From MRBY01 sp943371005 (GTDB lineage: Bacteria > Cyanobacteriota > Cyanobacteriia > Cyanobacteriales > MRBY01): 64,000 bases of DNA. This document shows positions 17,630 to 26,039 of the stretch, piece after piece. Location: the NCBI GenBank assembly GCA_943371005.1, contig CALRTB020000016.1, positions 9,991 to 73,990 of the forward strand, in the 5' to 3' direction. The first letter of the stretch is position 1. Each line of letters begins with the position of its first letter. The notes beneath the pieces are model-generated. The model did no database searches, had not been told where the DNA came from, and saw only the letters and a program-made list of their open reading frames with translations. A program made the translations under genes and the position numbers.

Positions 17630-18817
17630 ATGCCCGAACAAAGTATCACACCGACCTACGATGTGGAGAATGCGGTTCTCAGTCGCTACCAAGCGGGAGC
17701 CGAGACCCATGAACCCAGCCTGTGTTGTCCGACGGAATACCAGGATGTCCATTATCTGGATGTGATTCCCGATGAAATTTTGACGAAGGATTACGGCTGT
17801 GGTGATCCGACCCGCTATGCCGCCCCAGGGGATACTGTCCTGGATTTGGGGTGCGGGGCTGGCAAGAATTGCTACATGGTCGCCCAAAAAGTGGGGCCGA
17901 CAGGGAAGGTGATTGGCGTTGATTTTAATGATGTGATGTTAAATCTCGCCCGTAAATATCAAGGGGCGATCGCCACCAAAATTGGCTTCTACAATACCGA
18001 ATTTGTCAAAGGGAAAATCCAAGACCTCAAACTGCCGCTAGCCTCTCTCCAGGCTTGGCTCCAGGCGAATCCCGTTACCACCCTAGAAGATATCGCCCGC
18101 TATGAAACAGAAGGCGATCGCCTCCGGGCAGAGTCCCCTTTGATTGCCGACGAAAGCATTGATCTGGTGATTTCCAACTGTGTTCTGAACCTCGTCAAGC
18201 CCAGCGATAAACAACAACTATTCCAAGAAATCCACCGGGTACTCCAACAAGGTGGCCGCGCCGTTATCTCAGATATCGTCTGTGACGAGCCACCCACCGA
18301 AAAAATCCTCAATAATCCAGAGCTATGGAGTGGTTGCATTGCTGGCGCTTTCCTTGAAGCCGAATTTTTGCAAATGTTTGTGGATGCTGGTTTTTATGGG
18401 GTAGAAATCTTGAGTTACGCCGCTGAACCCTGGCAAACCATTGATGGTATCGAATTTCGCTCCCTGACTGTCCGGGCCTACAAAGACAAAGTAGGTATTG
18501 GTCGCGAACGGCACCAAGCCGTTATTTATAAAGGCCCCTGGCAGCAGATCCAAGACGACGCGGGGCACACCTATTTTCGCGGAGAAAGAATGGCCGTTAG
18601 TGATCAAACCTTTCAACGCCTAACCAATCCCGATGGCCCCTATGCTGGGCAATTTATCGCCGTTGCCCCCTACCAAGAAATTTCCCCAGAAGCCGCTGCC
18701 CCATTCAACTGTCCCCCAGAGGCCCGCCGTGATCCCCAAGAGACCAAAGGCGCAGATTACAACCTCACCCAACTAACCGCAGACTCCGCCTGTTGCAGCC
18801 CCGACAGTTGTTGCTAA
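17630..18817 (+). CDS. arsM: ArsM-like SAM methyltransferase (arsenosugar pathway)
   Basis: A 395-aa class I methyltransferase. The SAM-binding motif LDLGCGAGKN follows the Cys-containing stretches SLCCPTEY and DYGCGD, and SNCVLNL lies later; these Cys could hold As(III) thiol complexes as in ArsM. The C-terminus ends with a Cys-rich tail (ACCSPDSCC). It is followed 40 bases later by a radical SAM gene of the ArsS type, a pairing known in cyanobacteria for arsenosugar synthesis from inorganic arsenic. ATG 17630 is chosen because homologous proteins start close to the YDVENAVLSRY region; ATG 17585 would add 15 residues. Arsenic specificity is inferred from motifs and neighbour. Confidence 0.85.
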   Translation: MPEQSITPTYDVENAVLSRYQAGAETHEPSLCCPTEYQDVHYLDVIPDEILTKDYGCGDPTRYAAPGDTVLDLGCGAGKNCYMVAQKVGPTGKVIGVDFNDVMLNLARKYQGAIATKIGFYNTEFVKGKIQDLKLPLASLQAWLQANPVTTLEDIARYETEGDRLRAESPLIADESIDLVISNCVLNLVKPSDKQQLFQEIHRVLQQGGRAVISDIVCDEPPTEKILNNPELWSGCIAGAFLEAEFLQMFVDAGFYGVEILSYAAEPWQTIDGIEFRSLTVRAYKDKVGIGRERHQAVIYKGPWQQIQDDAGHTYFRGERMAVSDQTFQRLTNPDGPYAGQFIAVAPYQEISPEAAAPFNCPPEARRDPQETKGADYNLTQLTADSACCSPDSCC

Positions 18818-18857
18818 ATTGCTTAAAACTCATCCTTGTTCTGTTCTCCCAATCACC

Positions 18858-19856
18858 ATGGTTCAAACCCCTACCCAAACCGCCATCCCCGCTTTTCAGA
18901 AAACCTTGGGTCAGCCCCTCAGCAAAACTCCCATCAGCACCCTCCAAATTAACCTCGGCAAAAAATGCAACCTCGCCTGCACCCATTGCCACGTTGAGGC
19001 TGGCCCGAAGCGTACCGAAGAACTCAGCCCAGAAATTTGTGCCCAATTAATCCAATTGATTCGCACCTTTCCCCAAATTCAGACGGTGGATCTCACCGGG
19101 GGAGCACCGGAAATGCATTACGGATTCCGGCAACTGGTGGCCGCGGCACGGGAAACGGGAAAAGATGTCATTGTGCGCTCAAACCTAACCATTTTTTTCG
19201 TGCCCGGATACGAAGATTTACCCAGATATTTTGCGAAAAATCAGGTGCGCGTGGTGGCTTCCCTACCCTGTTATTTAGAAGATAATGTCGATCGCCAACG
19301 GGGTACGGGGGTATATCAAGATTCCATTGCAGCCCTACAGCAATTAAATGACTTGGGTTATGGCCGAGATCCAGCCTTGGTTTTGGATTTGGTTTACAAT
19401 CCGCCCGTGCCCCGGAACCAAGACTTTTCCCTCACCCCTAATCAGGCGGCCCTAGAACAGGATTACAAAGCTTATTTGGAAAGTCATTTTCAAATTCAGT
19501 TTAATCACCTGTTTACGATCACAAATTTACCCATTGGCCGGGTTAAAAATTATCTCCAGGCCCACGAGCTTTATGAACCCTATCTCAGCTTTTTAGCAGC
19601 ACATCACAACGGGAAAACGGTGCCGAATCTTATGTGTCGGAATCAGCTTTCTGTGGATTACCAAGGCAATATTTTTGATTGTGATTTTAACCAGATGGAA
19701 GATCTCCCTGCTCGCACCCCCGACGGTCAACCTATCACGGTGCAGCGTCTCCTAGAGGCCAACTCTTTGGATGTCATTAAAACGGTGGCAACGAAGCCCT
19801 ATTGCTATGGTTGCACAGCGGGGAGCGGTTCGAGTTGTGGTGGTGCTTTAAGTTAG
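18858..19856 (+). CDS. arsS: Arsenosugar biosynthesis radical SAM protein ArsS
   Basis: A 332-aa radical SAM enzyme. The [4Fe-4S] motif CNLACTHC (C-x3-C-x2-C) is near residue 37, then VEAGP, DLTGGAPEM and NNPPVP-like segments (VYNPPVP). The C-terminus carries CDFNQMED and a Cys-rich YCYGCTAGSGSSCGGAL tail typical of the ArsS (rSAM/Cys-rich) family. ArsS adds the 5'-deoxyadenosyl group to dimethylated arsenic to build arsenosugars. ATG 18858 is preferred over TTG 18819. The last four bases overlap the convergent gene that follows. Confidence 0.9.
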   Translation: MVQTPTQTAIPAFQKTLGQPLSKTPISTLQINLGKKCNLACTHCHVEAGPKRTEELSPEICAQLIQLIRTFPQIQTVDLTGGAPEMHYGFRQLVAAARETGKDVIVRSNLTIFFVPGYEDLPRYFAKNQVRVVASLPCYLEDNVDRQRGTGVYQDSIAALQQLNDLGYGRDPALVLDLVYNPPVPRNQDFSLTPNQAALEQDYKAYLESHFQIQFNHLFTITNLPIGRVKNYLQAHELYEPYLSFLAAHHNGKTVPNLMCRNQLSVDYQGNIFDCDFNQMEDLPARTPDGQPITVQRLLEANSLDVIKTVATKPYCYGCTAGSGSSCGGALS

Positions 19857-20449
19857 AAAGCTGGCAGTTGAATCGTCGGCGGTGACTTGAGCCGTCCTTC
19901 TCCGTAGCGTTGAGCTGCTTGGATAAACGCGGCACTGGGACAGGTCGTTTCGGACTCAGGACGAAAAACAGCAATACCCGCACCAGCTAGGATAAATTGC
20001 ACTAATTGGGGTTCTGATCCGTATTGGGACACCCAAAAGTCCGCTAATTGATCCCCGTCTGGAGTTGTCCCTAGCCATTCCACATAGAACTTGGGTTCAC
20101 CCAGAGTGATTAGCGCCCGGACGCGATCTGCCGCCCGTTTTTGGGCCTGGGCTTCGGGTCTCATTTCAATGCAGGCCAGTTTGATTAAAACCGTTTGATT
20201 ATTGATGGTTGCCTTGAGGCGATCGCCTGTAATTACTTCAATCTCTGTCGGTATCCAGAGGGAGACTGCCGCTGGTGTAGAAGCAAGGGGAGCTGAATCT
20301 ACCGGAGACTTGAGGGTGACGGGCCGCGTCCACGCAGATAGCCAGCCGATTAAATAAATGGCCCCAATCCCCAAGGAAAGCAAACCCAGCAGCATGAGGC
20401 CGATTATGGATAAAAGAGAAACGCTATTTTTACCTGACATGGTGCGCAA
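19853..20449 (-). CDS. Membrane-anchored SNase-like protein, probably inactive
   Basis: A 198-aa protein with one membrane segment at about 13-37, then a region resembling the staphylococcal nuclease (thermonuclease) OB fold: EVITGDRLKATI, VLIKLACIEMRPEAQ, DGDQLADFWV. In active SNases the equivalents contain catalytic Arg and Asp/Glu residues (V-R-L-x-G-I-D). Here the Arg position reads IKLACIE, so activity is unlikely. The domain assignment is my pattern judgement. It converges on arsS with a four-base overlap. Confidence 0.65.
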   Translation of the reverse strand: MRTMSGKNSVSLLSIIGLMLLGLLSLGIGAIYLIGWLSAWTRPVTLKSPVDSAPLASTPAAVSLWIPTEIEVITGDRLKATINNQTVLIKLACIEMRPEAQAQKRAADRVRALITLGEPKFYVEWLGTTPDGDQLADFWVSQYGSEPQLVQFILAGAGIAVFRPESETTCPSAAFIQAAQRYGEGRLKSPPTIQLPAF

Positions 20450-20523
20450 TATCTCCGCTGGTTAATCCGGTTATATCGCGGCCCTGTGGGGAAGACGAGA
20501 AAACTCAAAAATCTTAAGGCGGC

Positions 20524-21150
20524 TTATTTTTCTGGTTGGTTGTGGGGACGATATTCCAACCACAGGGGGATAATAATCCAGGCCGCCACAAGGGCAAAGA
20601 CAATGAGGCCAAATTTCGCCATGAACCGCAACACATCCGCCAGGGGCATAATGCGTCCGAGGAAATAGGGGAGTGTCACTGTCACTGTTCCCCAGGCGAT
20701 CGCCCCGGCTAGATTGCACAGCAGAAAGACCGGCCACGCCATCCCGACAATACCCGCGAAGGGGGCGGCAAAAATCCGAAAAAAGGTGATAAATCGACCG
20801 ACAAAAACGGCTTTAGGGGCATTTTCTAAAAACTTTTGTTTGGTTTCGGCGAGCTTTTCGTCACTAATTTTGAAGACATGGGCCACTTTCTGGAGCAGCG
20901 GCAGCCCACCCCATTTCCCCACCAGATAGCCGATATTATTGCCGATAAATGATCCGGCGATCGCCCCGCCCAAAACCCAACGGTATTGCAACTCGCCACT
21001 CCCAGCAAAAAAGCCCCCCAGCAAGGTCAACGCTTCTCCGGGGAGAGGGATGCCCATATTTTCGAGGCCGATGCCAATAAAAACTGACCAATAGCCGTAT
21101 TCTGTGACGAGGGTTTGCAGGGTTTCTAGGGAAATCAACTCAAGGGTCAT
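20524..21150 (-). CDS. DedA-family membrane protein
   Basis: A 208-aa multispan membrane protein of the DedA/SNARE-associated (VTT) family. The motif ENMGIPLPGEALTLLGG is at 30-46, and FVGRFITFFRIFAAPFAG near 115 has the Arg residues typical of the family. Several DedA proteins move lipid carriers such as undecaprenyl phosphate or support proton-motive force. The precise role here is unknown. Divergent from the RND adaptor gene. Confidence 0.93.
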   Translation of the reverse strand: MTLELISLETLQTLVTEYGYWSVFIGIGLENMGIPLPGEALTLLGGFFAGSGELQYRWVLGGAIAGSFIGNNIGYLVGKWGGLPLLQKVAHVFKISDEKLAETKQKFLENAPKAVFVGRFITFFRIFAAPFAGIVGMAWPVFLLCNLAGAIAWGTVTVTLPYFLGRIMPLADVLRFMAKFGLIVFALVAAWIIIPLWLEYRPHNQPEK

Positions 21151-21326
21151 GGAGAAAATTTAAGACAATATTTATATTTTGACATTCCTTTTCGGCGGAC
21201 GGGGGCGGCGGTCGTCACTTTCAGGGTGGGTGATCAGCCTAGTTGCCAGGGACTTCTAGGGAAAGCCACCAAATCAGCCCAAAATTTTTTAAGATAATTA
21301 TTAAGCAATATTACAAACATTCCACC

Positions 21327-22709
21327 GTGACCCAACTCGCCCCGAAACCAGATCCGACTGATAATCCAGCGATCGCCCGTCAACCGAAGCGGCTACCCTG
21401 GCTTGGTTTAGTGGTCGGGATCTTGATCGGGGCGATCGCCACCTATGTGGGGGGCCAATTTTCTAGTTCTCAGCCGGAAGAAACGTCATCCGCCCCAACG
21501 ACGAATCCCAATCAAGCCCCTGGGCGCGCCGTCACAACCATCACCCTCGAACCCCAGGCGATCGCCAAAACCATGGCCATTGTGGGCACCGTTACCCCCG
21601 CTGAGATTGTGGCGATTACCGCAGCCCGGTCTGGTCTCCAGATCACCAACCTCTTGGTGGACGAAGGGGACAATGTCCAAGCCGGTCAACTCCTCGCTCA
21701 ACTGGACAATGCCACCCTCCAGGCAGAACTGCGCCAAGCCCAAGCCCAGGTGGCCCAAGCCCAGGCCCGCCTCGCTGAACTCAGAGCCGGGGCACGTTCT
21801 GAGGAAATTGCCCGTGCCCAGGAGCAGGTGAACCAAGCCAGGGCTGCCCTCGGTCGGAGCCAAGCGGATCTCACGCTAAGCGAACAACGCCTGCAACGGA
21901 ACCAAGAATTATTTGAAGCCGGGGCGATCGCCGCCGATACCCTCGATGAAACCCGTACCCGTCGCGATGGTGCAGCCGCCAGCGTCAGTCAAAGTCAAGC
22001 CACATTACGGGAAGCCGAACAGCGCCTCCAGGAATTGCGCCGCGGCCCCCGCCTCGAAACCCTGGCCCAAGCCGAAGCCCAACTGCAACAGGCCCAGGCC
22101 CAGGTCAGCTTAGTAACCACCCGTTTGCGAGAGACCCAAGTCCGGGCACCGCGATCCGGTAAAATCCTGGAAAAATTTGCTCAACTCGGCGATCTCAGTG
22201 CCGCCAATGAACCGCTATTTAATCTTTTAGAAGCGGGGCAATTGGAACTAGAAGCAAACATTCCCGAAACCCAGCTTAATCAGGTTGAAATCGGCCAAAC
22301 CGTCGCAATTACCAGCGATCGCGATCCCAACCTTCAACTCACAGGACAGATCCAAGAGATTGTCCCCACCGTTGACCGACAATCCCGCCAGGCTACCCTA
22401 AAAATTAGTTTGCCCCAAGGGACATACCTCAAACCGGGAATGTTTTTACGGGGGAATATTATTCTGGCCCAGGCCCAGGGTATAGGTATTCCCACAGAGG
22501 CCGTGATTCCCCAGGATGGCGATCAGGCAACGGTTTTCCGGGTGAATGATGACAACACTGTCACCGCCGTCACCGTCGAGCTTGGGGAACTTTTAGACGA
22601 CGATCAGATTGAAGTTTTAGGGGGGTTGCAACCGGGCGATCGCCTGGTGGTCAAGGGCGCACCTTATCTTAAAGATGGAGAGGCCATCGAAATTCAACCC
22701 TTTCAATAG
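21327..22709 (+). CDS. RND/MFP-type efflux periplasmic adaptor (HlyD-like)
   Basis: About 460 aa. An N-terminal membrane anchor (WLGLVVGILIGAIATYVGG) is followed by a lipoyl half (ITNLLVDEGDNVQAGQLLAQLD), a long Gln/Ala/Arg-rich coiled-coil hairpin, a second lipoyl half (VRAPRSGKILEKF), a beta-barrel region (LELEANIPETQLNQVEIG) and a membrane-proximal domain to the end. Such adaptors link an inner-membrane pump to an outer-membrane channel. No pump or TolC gene is adjacent. GTG 21327 is preferred because the basic/hydrophobic N-terminus follows it; a TTG at 21243 would add 28 residues. Confidence 0.88.
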   Translation: MTQLAPKPDPTDNPAIARQPKRLPWLGLVVGILIGAIATYVGGQFSSSQPEETSSAPTTNPNQAPGRAVTTITLEPQAIAKTMAIVGTVTPAEIVAITAARSGLQITNLLVDEGDNVQAGQLLAQLDNATLQAELRQAQAQVAQAQARLAELRAGARSEEIARAQEQVNQARAALGRSQADLTLSEQRLQRNQELFEAGAIAADTLDETRTRRDGAAASVSQSQATLREAEQRLQELRRGPRLETLAQAEAQLQQAQAQVSLVTTRLRETQVRAPRSGKILEKFAQLGDLSAANEPLFNLLEAGQLELEANIPETQLNQVEIGQTVAITSDRDPNLQLTGQIQEIVPTVDRQSRQATLKISLPQGTYLKPGMFLRGNIILAQAQGIGIPTEAVIPQDGDQATVFRVNDDNTVTAVTVELGELLDDDQIEVLGGLQPGDRLVVKGAPYLKDGEAIEIQPFQ

Positions 22710-23145
22710 GCATTTTTTAGCTAGCGAAAATCAAGGCGGTGAAATCTTAAGTTTTAATGCTTTTTCCTAAAGAAAAATTTTCACTTAAGACGTAATTTTA
22801 TATTTGTTTAATAAATGCCAAGGGTTAGGGGAGATCGTCACCCAAAAAGTGCTTTTCTGTTTTCACAACCCCAAGCGAAGCAACGCTTTAGGGAAAAGTT
22901 AACCTGTTTAAAAACAGCCTTTAAAATAATTCTTTCGTCCCAGCAATCCAGACCCCGGCCCTTGAGGTGAGGTAATCCTCACAAATCAGGTCAAGATTTT
23001 TTCAAAAAGTGAAAACTTCCTCAACAATCCCCGGCCACTTTTAGAAAGATCTTGTAAGTTGAGAGTAGTGCCCCCATTCACTGTATCGAAACATTAATAC
23101 TCACAGCTTGGGGGCGATCGCCGCACACAAAAGGAGTAATGACCT
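22710..23145. other. Long noncoding leader upstream of tal
   Basis: 436 bases without a convincing gene. Two small hairpins are visible: CCCCAAGCG pairing imperfectly with CGCTTTAGGG at about 22871-22895, and GTGAGG-TAAT-CCTCAC at 22967-22982. A HIP1 octamer and an AAAGGAG ribosome-binding site precede tal. The length suggests a regulated promoter region or structured leader, but no known riboswitch was recognised. Confidence 0.5.
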
Positions 23146-24291
23146 ATGGCTACCGCAAACCCGATTATTGATATTGAAGACTACGGTCAAAGTATCTGGA
23201 TGGATAACCTCAGTCGGGATTTAATCACCTCTGGGGAATTGGCACAATTGATCGACAGTCGGGGGATCCATGGGATTACCTCTAACCCAGCGATTTTTGA
23301 AAAGGCGATCGCCGGCAACGAAATTTACGACGAAGCGATCAAACAGGGCATTGCGGCCGGAAAATCGACCCTCGAAATTTACGAGTCCATCGTGTTTGAG
23401 GATATTGGCAATGCCTGCGATATTTTTGCTGGGGTCTACGAAAAGACCGATGCCCTCGATGGCTATGTAAGCATTGAAGTGCCCCCCAATATTGCCAAAG
23501 ACACCGAAAGCACGATCAAAGAAGCCCGGCGCTATTTCAAGGAAATTGGTCGCCCCAACGTGATGATCAAAATTCCCGGTACCCCCGAAGGGTTGCCCGC
23601 CGTCACCCAGGCGATCGCCGAGGGCATTAACGTAAACGTCACCCTGCTCTTCTCCGTACAGGCCTATATCGACACTGCATGGGCCTACATCGAAGGATTA
23701 GAAAAACGCGCCGCCGCTGGCGAGGATATCAGCAAAATTGCCTCCGTGGCGAGCTTCTTCCTCAGCCGCATTGACGTCAATATCGACGATCAACTCGATG
23801 CCAAAATTAAATCCGGGGTCAGTGAAGATGTGGCCAGCAAGCTGATCGGCCTCAAAGGAAAAGTGGCGATCGCCAACGCAAAAATTGCCTACCAACATTA
23901 CCTCGAAATCTTTAGCAGCGACCGTTGGCAAGCCCTCGCCGCCAAAGGCGCTAAACCCCAACGGCTCCTCTGGGCCAGCACTGGTACAAAAAATCCCGAC
24001 TACAGCGACGTGATGTATGTCGATGAACTCGTCGGAGCCGATACTGTCAACACCCTGCCTCCCGATACCATCGAAGCCTGTGCTGACCACTGCGATCCTG
24101 CCAACCGCATCACCGCCAATGTCGCCCAAGCCAAACAAATCATTGCCGCCCTTGGTGACGAAGACGTGGCGATCGATCTTGACGCCGTCATGGCCGAACT
24201 CCTCGAAGAAGGGATCGAAAAATTCATCAAACCCTTTGAATCCCTCATGGACTCCCTCGAAACCAAAGTTAAACAACTGGCCACTGTCTAG
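23146..24291 (+). CDS. tal: Transaldolase
   Basis: A 381-aa pentose phosphate enzyme that moves a dihydroxyacetone unit between sugar phosphates. The catalytic Lys lies in MIKIPGTPEG near residue 144. INVNVTLLFSVQAY and SVASFFLSRIDVNID are further family blocks, and LWASTGTKNP is near the C-terminal third. The N-terminal SNPAIFEKAI matches long-form transaldolases. It is followed by zwf and opcA on the same strand, so it belongs to the oxidative pentose phosphate run used for dark NADPH production. Confidence 0.96.
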   Translation: MATANPIIDIEDYGQSIWMDNLSRDLITSGELAQLIDSRGIHGITSNPAIFEKAIAGNEIYDEAIKQGIAAGKSTLEIYESIVFEDIGNACDIFAGVYEKTDALDGYVSIEVPPNIAKDTESTIKEARRYFKEIGRPNVMIKIPGTPEGLPAVTQAIAEGINVNVTLLFSVQAYIDTAWAYIEGLEKRAAAGEDISKIASVASFFLSRIDVNIDDQLDAKIKSGVSEDVASKLIGLKGKVAIANAKIAYQHYLEIFSSDRWQALAAKGAKPQRLLWASTGTKNPDYSDVMYVDELVGADTVNTLPPDTIEACADHCDPANRITANVAQAKQIIAALGDEDVAIDLDAVMAELLEEGIEKFIKPFESLMDSLETKVKQLATV

Positions 24292-24321
24292 CCCCTGTTG
24301 CCGAAACCTGTCCCCCTGCGA

Positions 24322-24354
24322 AAGGGGATTTTAGGGGGATGTCAAAATCCCCTT
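24322..24354 (+). terminator. Hairpin between tal and zwf (attenuator or repeat)
   Basis: An 11-base-pair stem (AAGGGGATTTT with AAAATCCCCTT) with an 11-base loop lies 31 bases after tal. An alternative stem pairs CCCCCT at 24312-24317 with AGGGGG at 24333-24338, so the two folds exclude each other. No strong T run follows. It could tune read-through into zwf or be a dispersed repeat. Confidence 0.45.
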
Positions 24355-24400
24355 CTGATTACTCTATTTCTCTACCCATTGCTCCTTCAAACCCAGCCCT

Positions 24401-25930
24401 ATGGTTGCCTTACAAGAAAATCCCCTCAGAGTCGGACTCCGCCAAGAACGCACCCCAGATCCCCTGATCATCGTCATTTTTGGCGCATCCGGTGATCTCA
24501 CCCAGCGTAAACTCGTTCCCTCCCTCTACGCCCTCAAGAAAGACAATTTATTACCGCCAGAAATTACCATTGTCGGTGTCGCCCGGCGGGACTGGAGCCA
24601 CGACTACTTCCGCGAGCAAATGCGCCAAGGGATTGAAGAATTTTCCGACGGCATCGGCAGTGAAGACCTCTGGAACAACTTTGCCGAAGGGCTCTATTAC
24701 TGTTCCGGCAATATGGACGACCCCGACAGTTATCAGAAACTCAAAACCCTTTTAGACGAACTCGATCAAAAACGAGGTACTAGGGGCAATCGTGTCTTTT
24801 ACCTCGCCGTCTCCCCGAAATTTTTCCCCCCCGGCATTAAAAATCTAGGAGCCGCTGGGATGCTCAACGATCCCCTCAAGCATCGCCTCGTGATCGAAAA
24901 ACCCTTCGGCAAAGACCTCAGTTCTGCCCAAGTTTTAAATAACGTCGTCAAAAATGTTTGCCGCGAGGAGCAGGTTTACCGCATCGACCACTACCTCGGT
25001 AAAGAAACCGTCCAAAACCTATTAGTGTTCCGCTTTGCCAACGCCATCTTTGAACCCCTCTGGAATCGCCATTACGTTGACCACGTGCAAATTACCGTCG
25101 CTGAAACGGTGGGTGTAGAAGACCGGGCAGGCTATTACGAAACCTCTGGTGCCCTGCGGGATATGTTACAAAATCACCTGATGCAACTGTTCTGTTTAAC
25201 GGCGATGGAAGCCCCCAATGCCCTGAATGCCGACAGTATTCGCAGCGAAAAAACCAAGGTATTGCAGGCCACCCACCTCGCCGATATCCATAACCTCGAT
25301 AAATCTGCTATTCGGGGGCAATACAAAGCAGGCTGGATGAAGGGAAAACCTGTACCAGGCTACCGTGAAGAATCCGGCGTCAACCCCGAATCAACGACTC
25401 CCACCTACGTCGCGATGAAATTTATGGTGGATAACTGGCGTTGGCAGGGTGTGCCTTTCTATCTGCGCACCGGGAAACGTTTGCCCAAGAAAGTTTCAGA
25501 AATTGCGATTCAATTTAAGCAGGTGCCCCTCGCGATTTTCCCATCAGCGGCAAAACAGGCGAACCCCAATACCCTTGCCCTGCGGATTCAACCGAATGAA
25601 GGGATCTCCCTACGCTTTGAGGCCAAGATGCCCGGTGCAGATATTAGAACCCGCAGCGTGGATATGGACTTTAGTTATGGAACATCCTTTGCCATGGCCA
25701 CCCAAGATGCTTACACTCGACTGCTTTTAGACTGTATGGTCGGCGACCAAACCCTCTTTACCCGGGCCGATGAAGTAGAAGAGGCTTGGCGCGTGGTTAC
25801 ACCAGCTTTAGCCGCGTGGGATGGGCCTGCGGATCCCAGCAATGTGCCCCAGTATGAGGCCGGCACTTGGGAACCGACAGAAGCGGAATTTTTGATTAAT
25901 CGGGATGGTCGCCGTTGGCGCAGACTATAG
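24401..25930 (+). CDS. zwf: Glucose-6-phosphate dehydrogenase
   Basis: A 509-aa NADP-dependent enzyme for the first step of the oxidative pentose phosphate pathway. The nucleotide-binding motif GASGDLTQRK lies near residue 29, and the substrate site RIDHYLGKETVQN near 195 carries the catalytic His and Lys. Length is normal. opcA follows after about 110 bases, as in other cyanobacteria, where OpcA activates the enzyme oligomer. Activity is expected to respond to thioredoxin redox state, which is family knowledge and not visible here. Confidence 0.98.
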   Translation: MVALQENPLRVGLRQERTPDPLIIVIFGASGDLTQRKLVPSLYALKKDNLLPPEITIVGVARRDWSHDYFREQMRQGIEEFSDGIGSEDLWNNFAEGLYYCSGNMDDPDSYQKLKTLLDELDQKRGTRGNRVFYLAVSPKFFPPGIKNLGAAGMLNDPLKHRLVIEKPFGKDLSSAQVLNNVVKNVCREEQVYRIDHYLGKETVQNLLVFRFANAIFEPLWNRHYVDHVQITVAETVGVEDRAGYYETSGALRDMLQNHLMQLFCLTAMEAPNALNADSIRSEKTKVLQATHLADIHNLDKSAIRGQYKAGWMKGKPVPGYREESGVNPESTTPTYVAMKFMVDNWRWQGVPFYLRTGKRLPKKVSEIAIQFKQVPLAIFPSAAKQANPNTLALRIQPNEGISLRFEAKMPGADIRTRSVDMDFSYGTSFAMATQDAYTRLLLDCMVGDQTLFTRADEVEEAWRVVTPALAAWDGPADPSNVPQYEAGTWEPTEAEFLINRDGRRWRRL

Positions 25931-26039
25931 AGGCAAACTTCCAATTTTAGAAAACAGATATCGGGTCTCAGTGTTTGTTTATTTTTGATTACTTAACTCT
26001 TTTCGTAAAAAACTCTCTAAATCAATCTCTGGAAAAATT

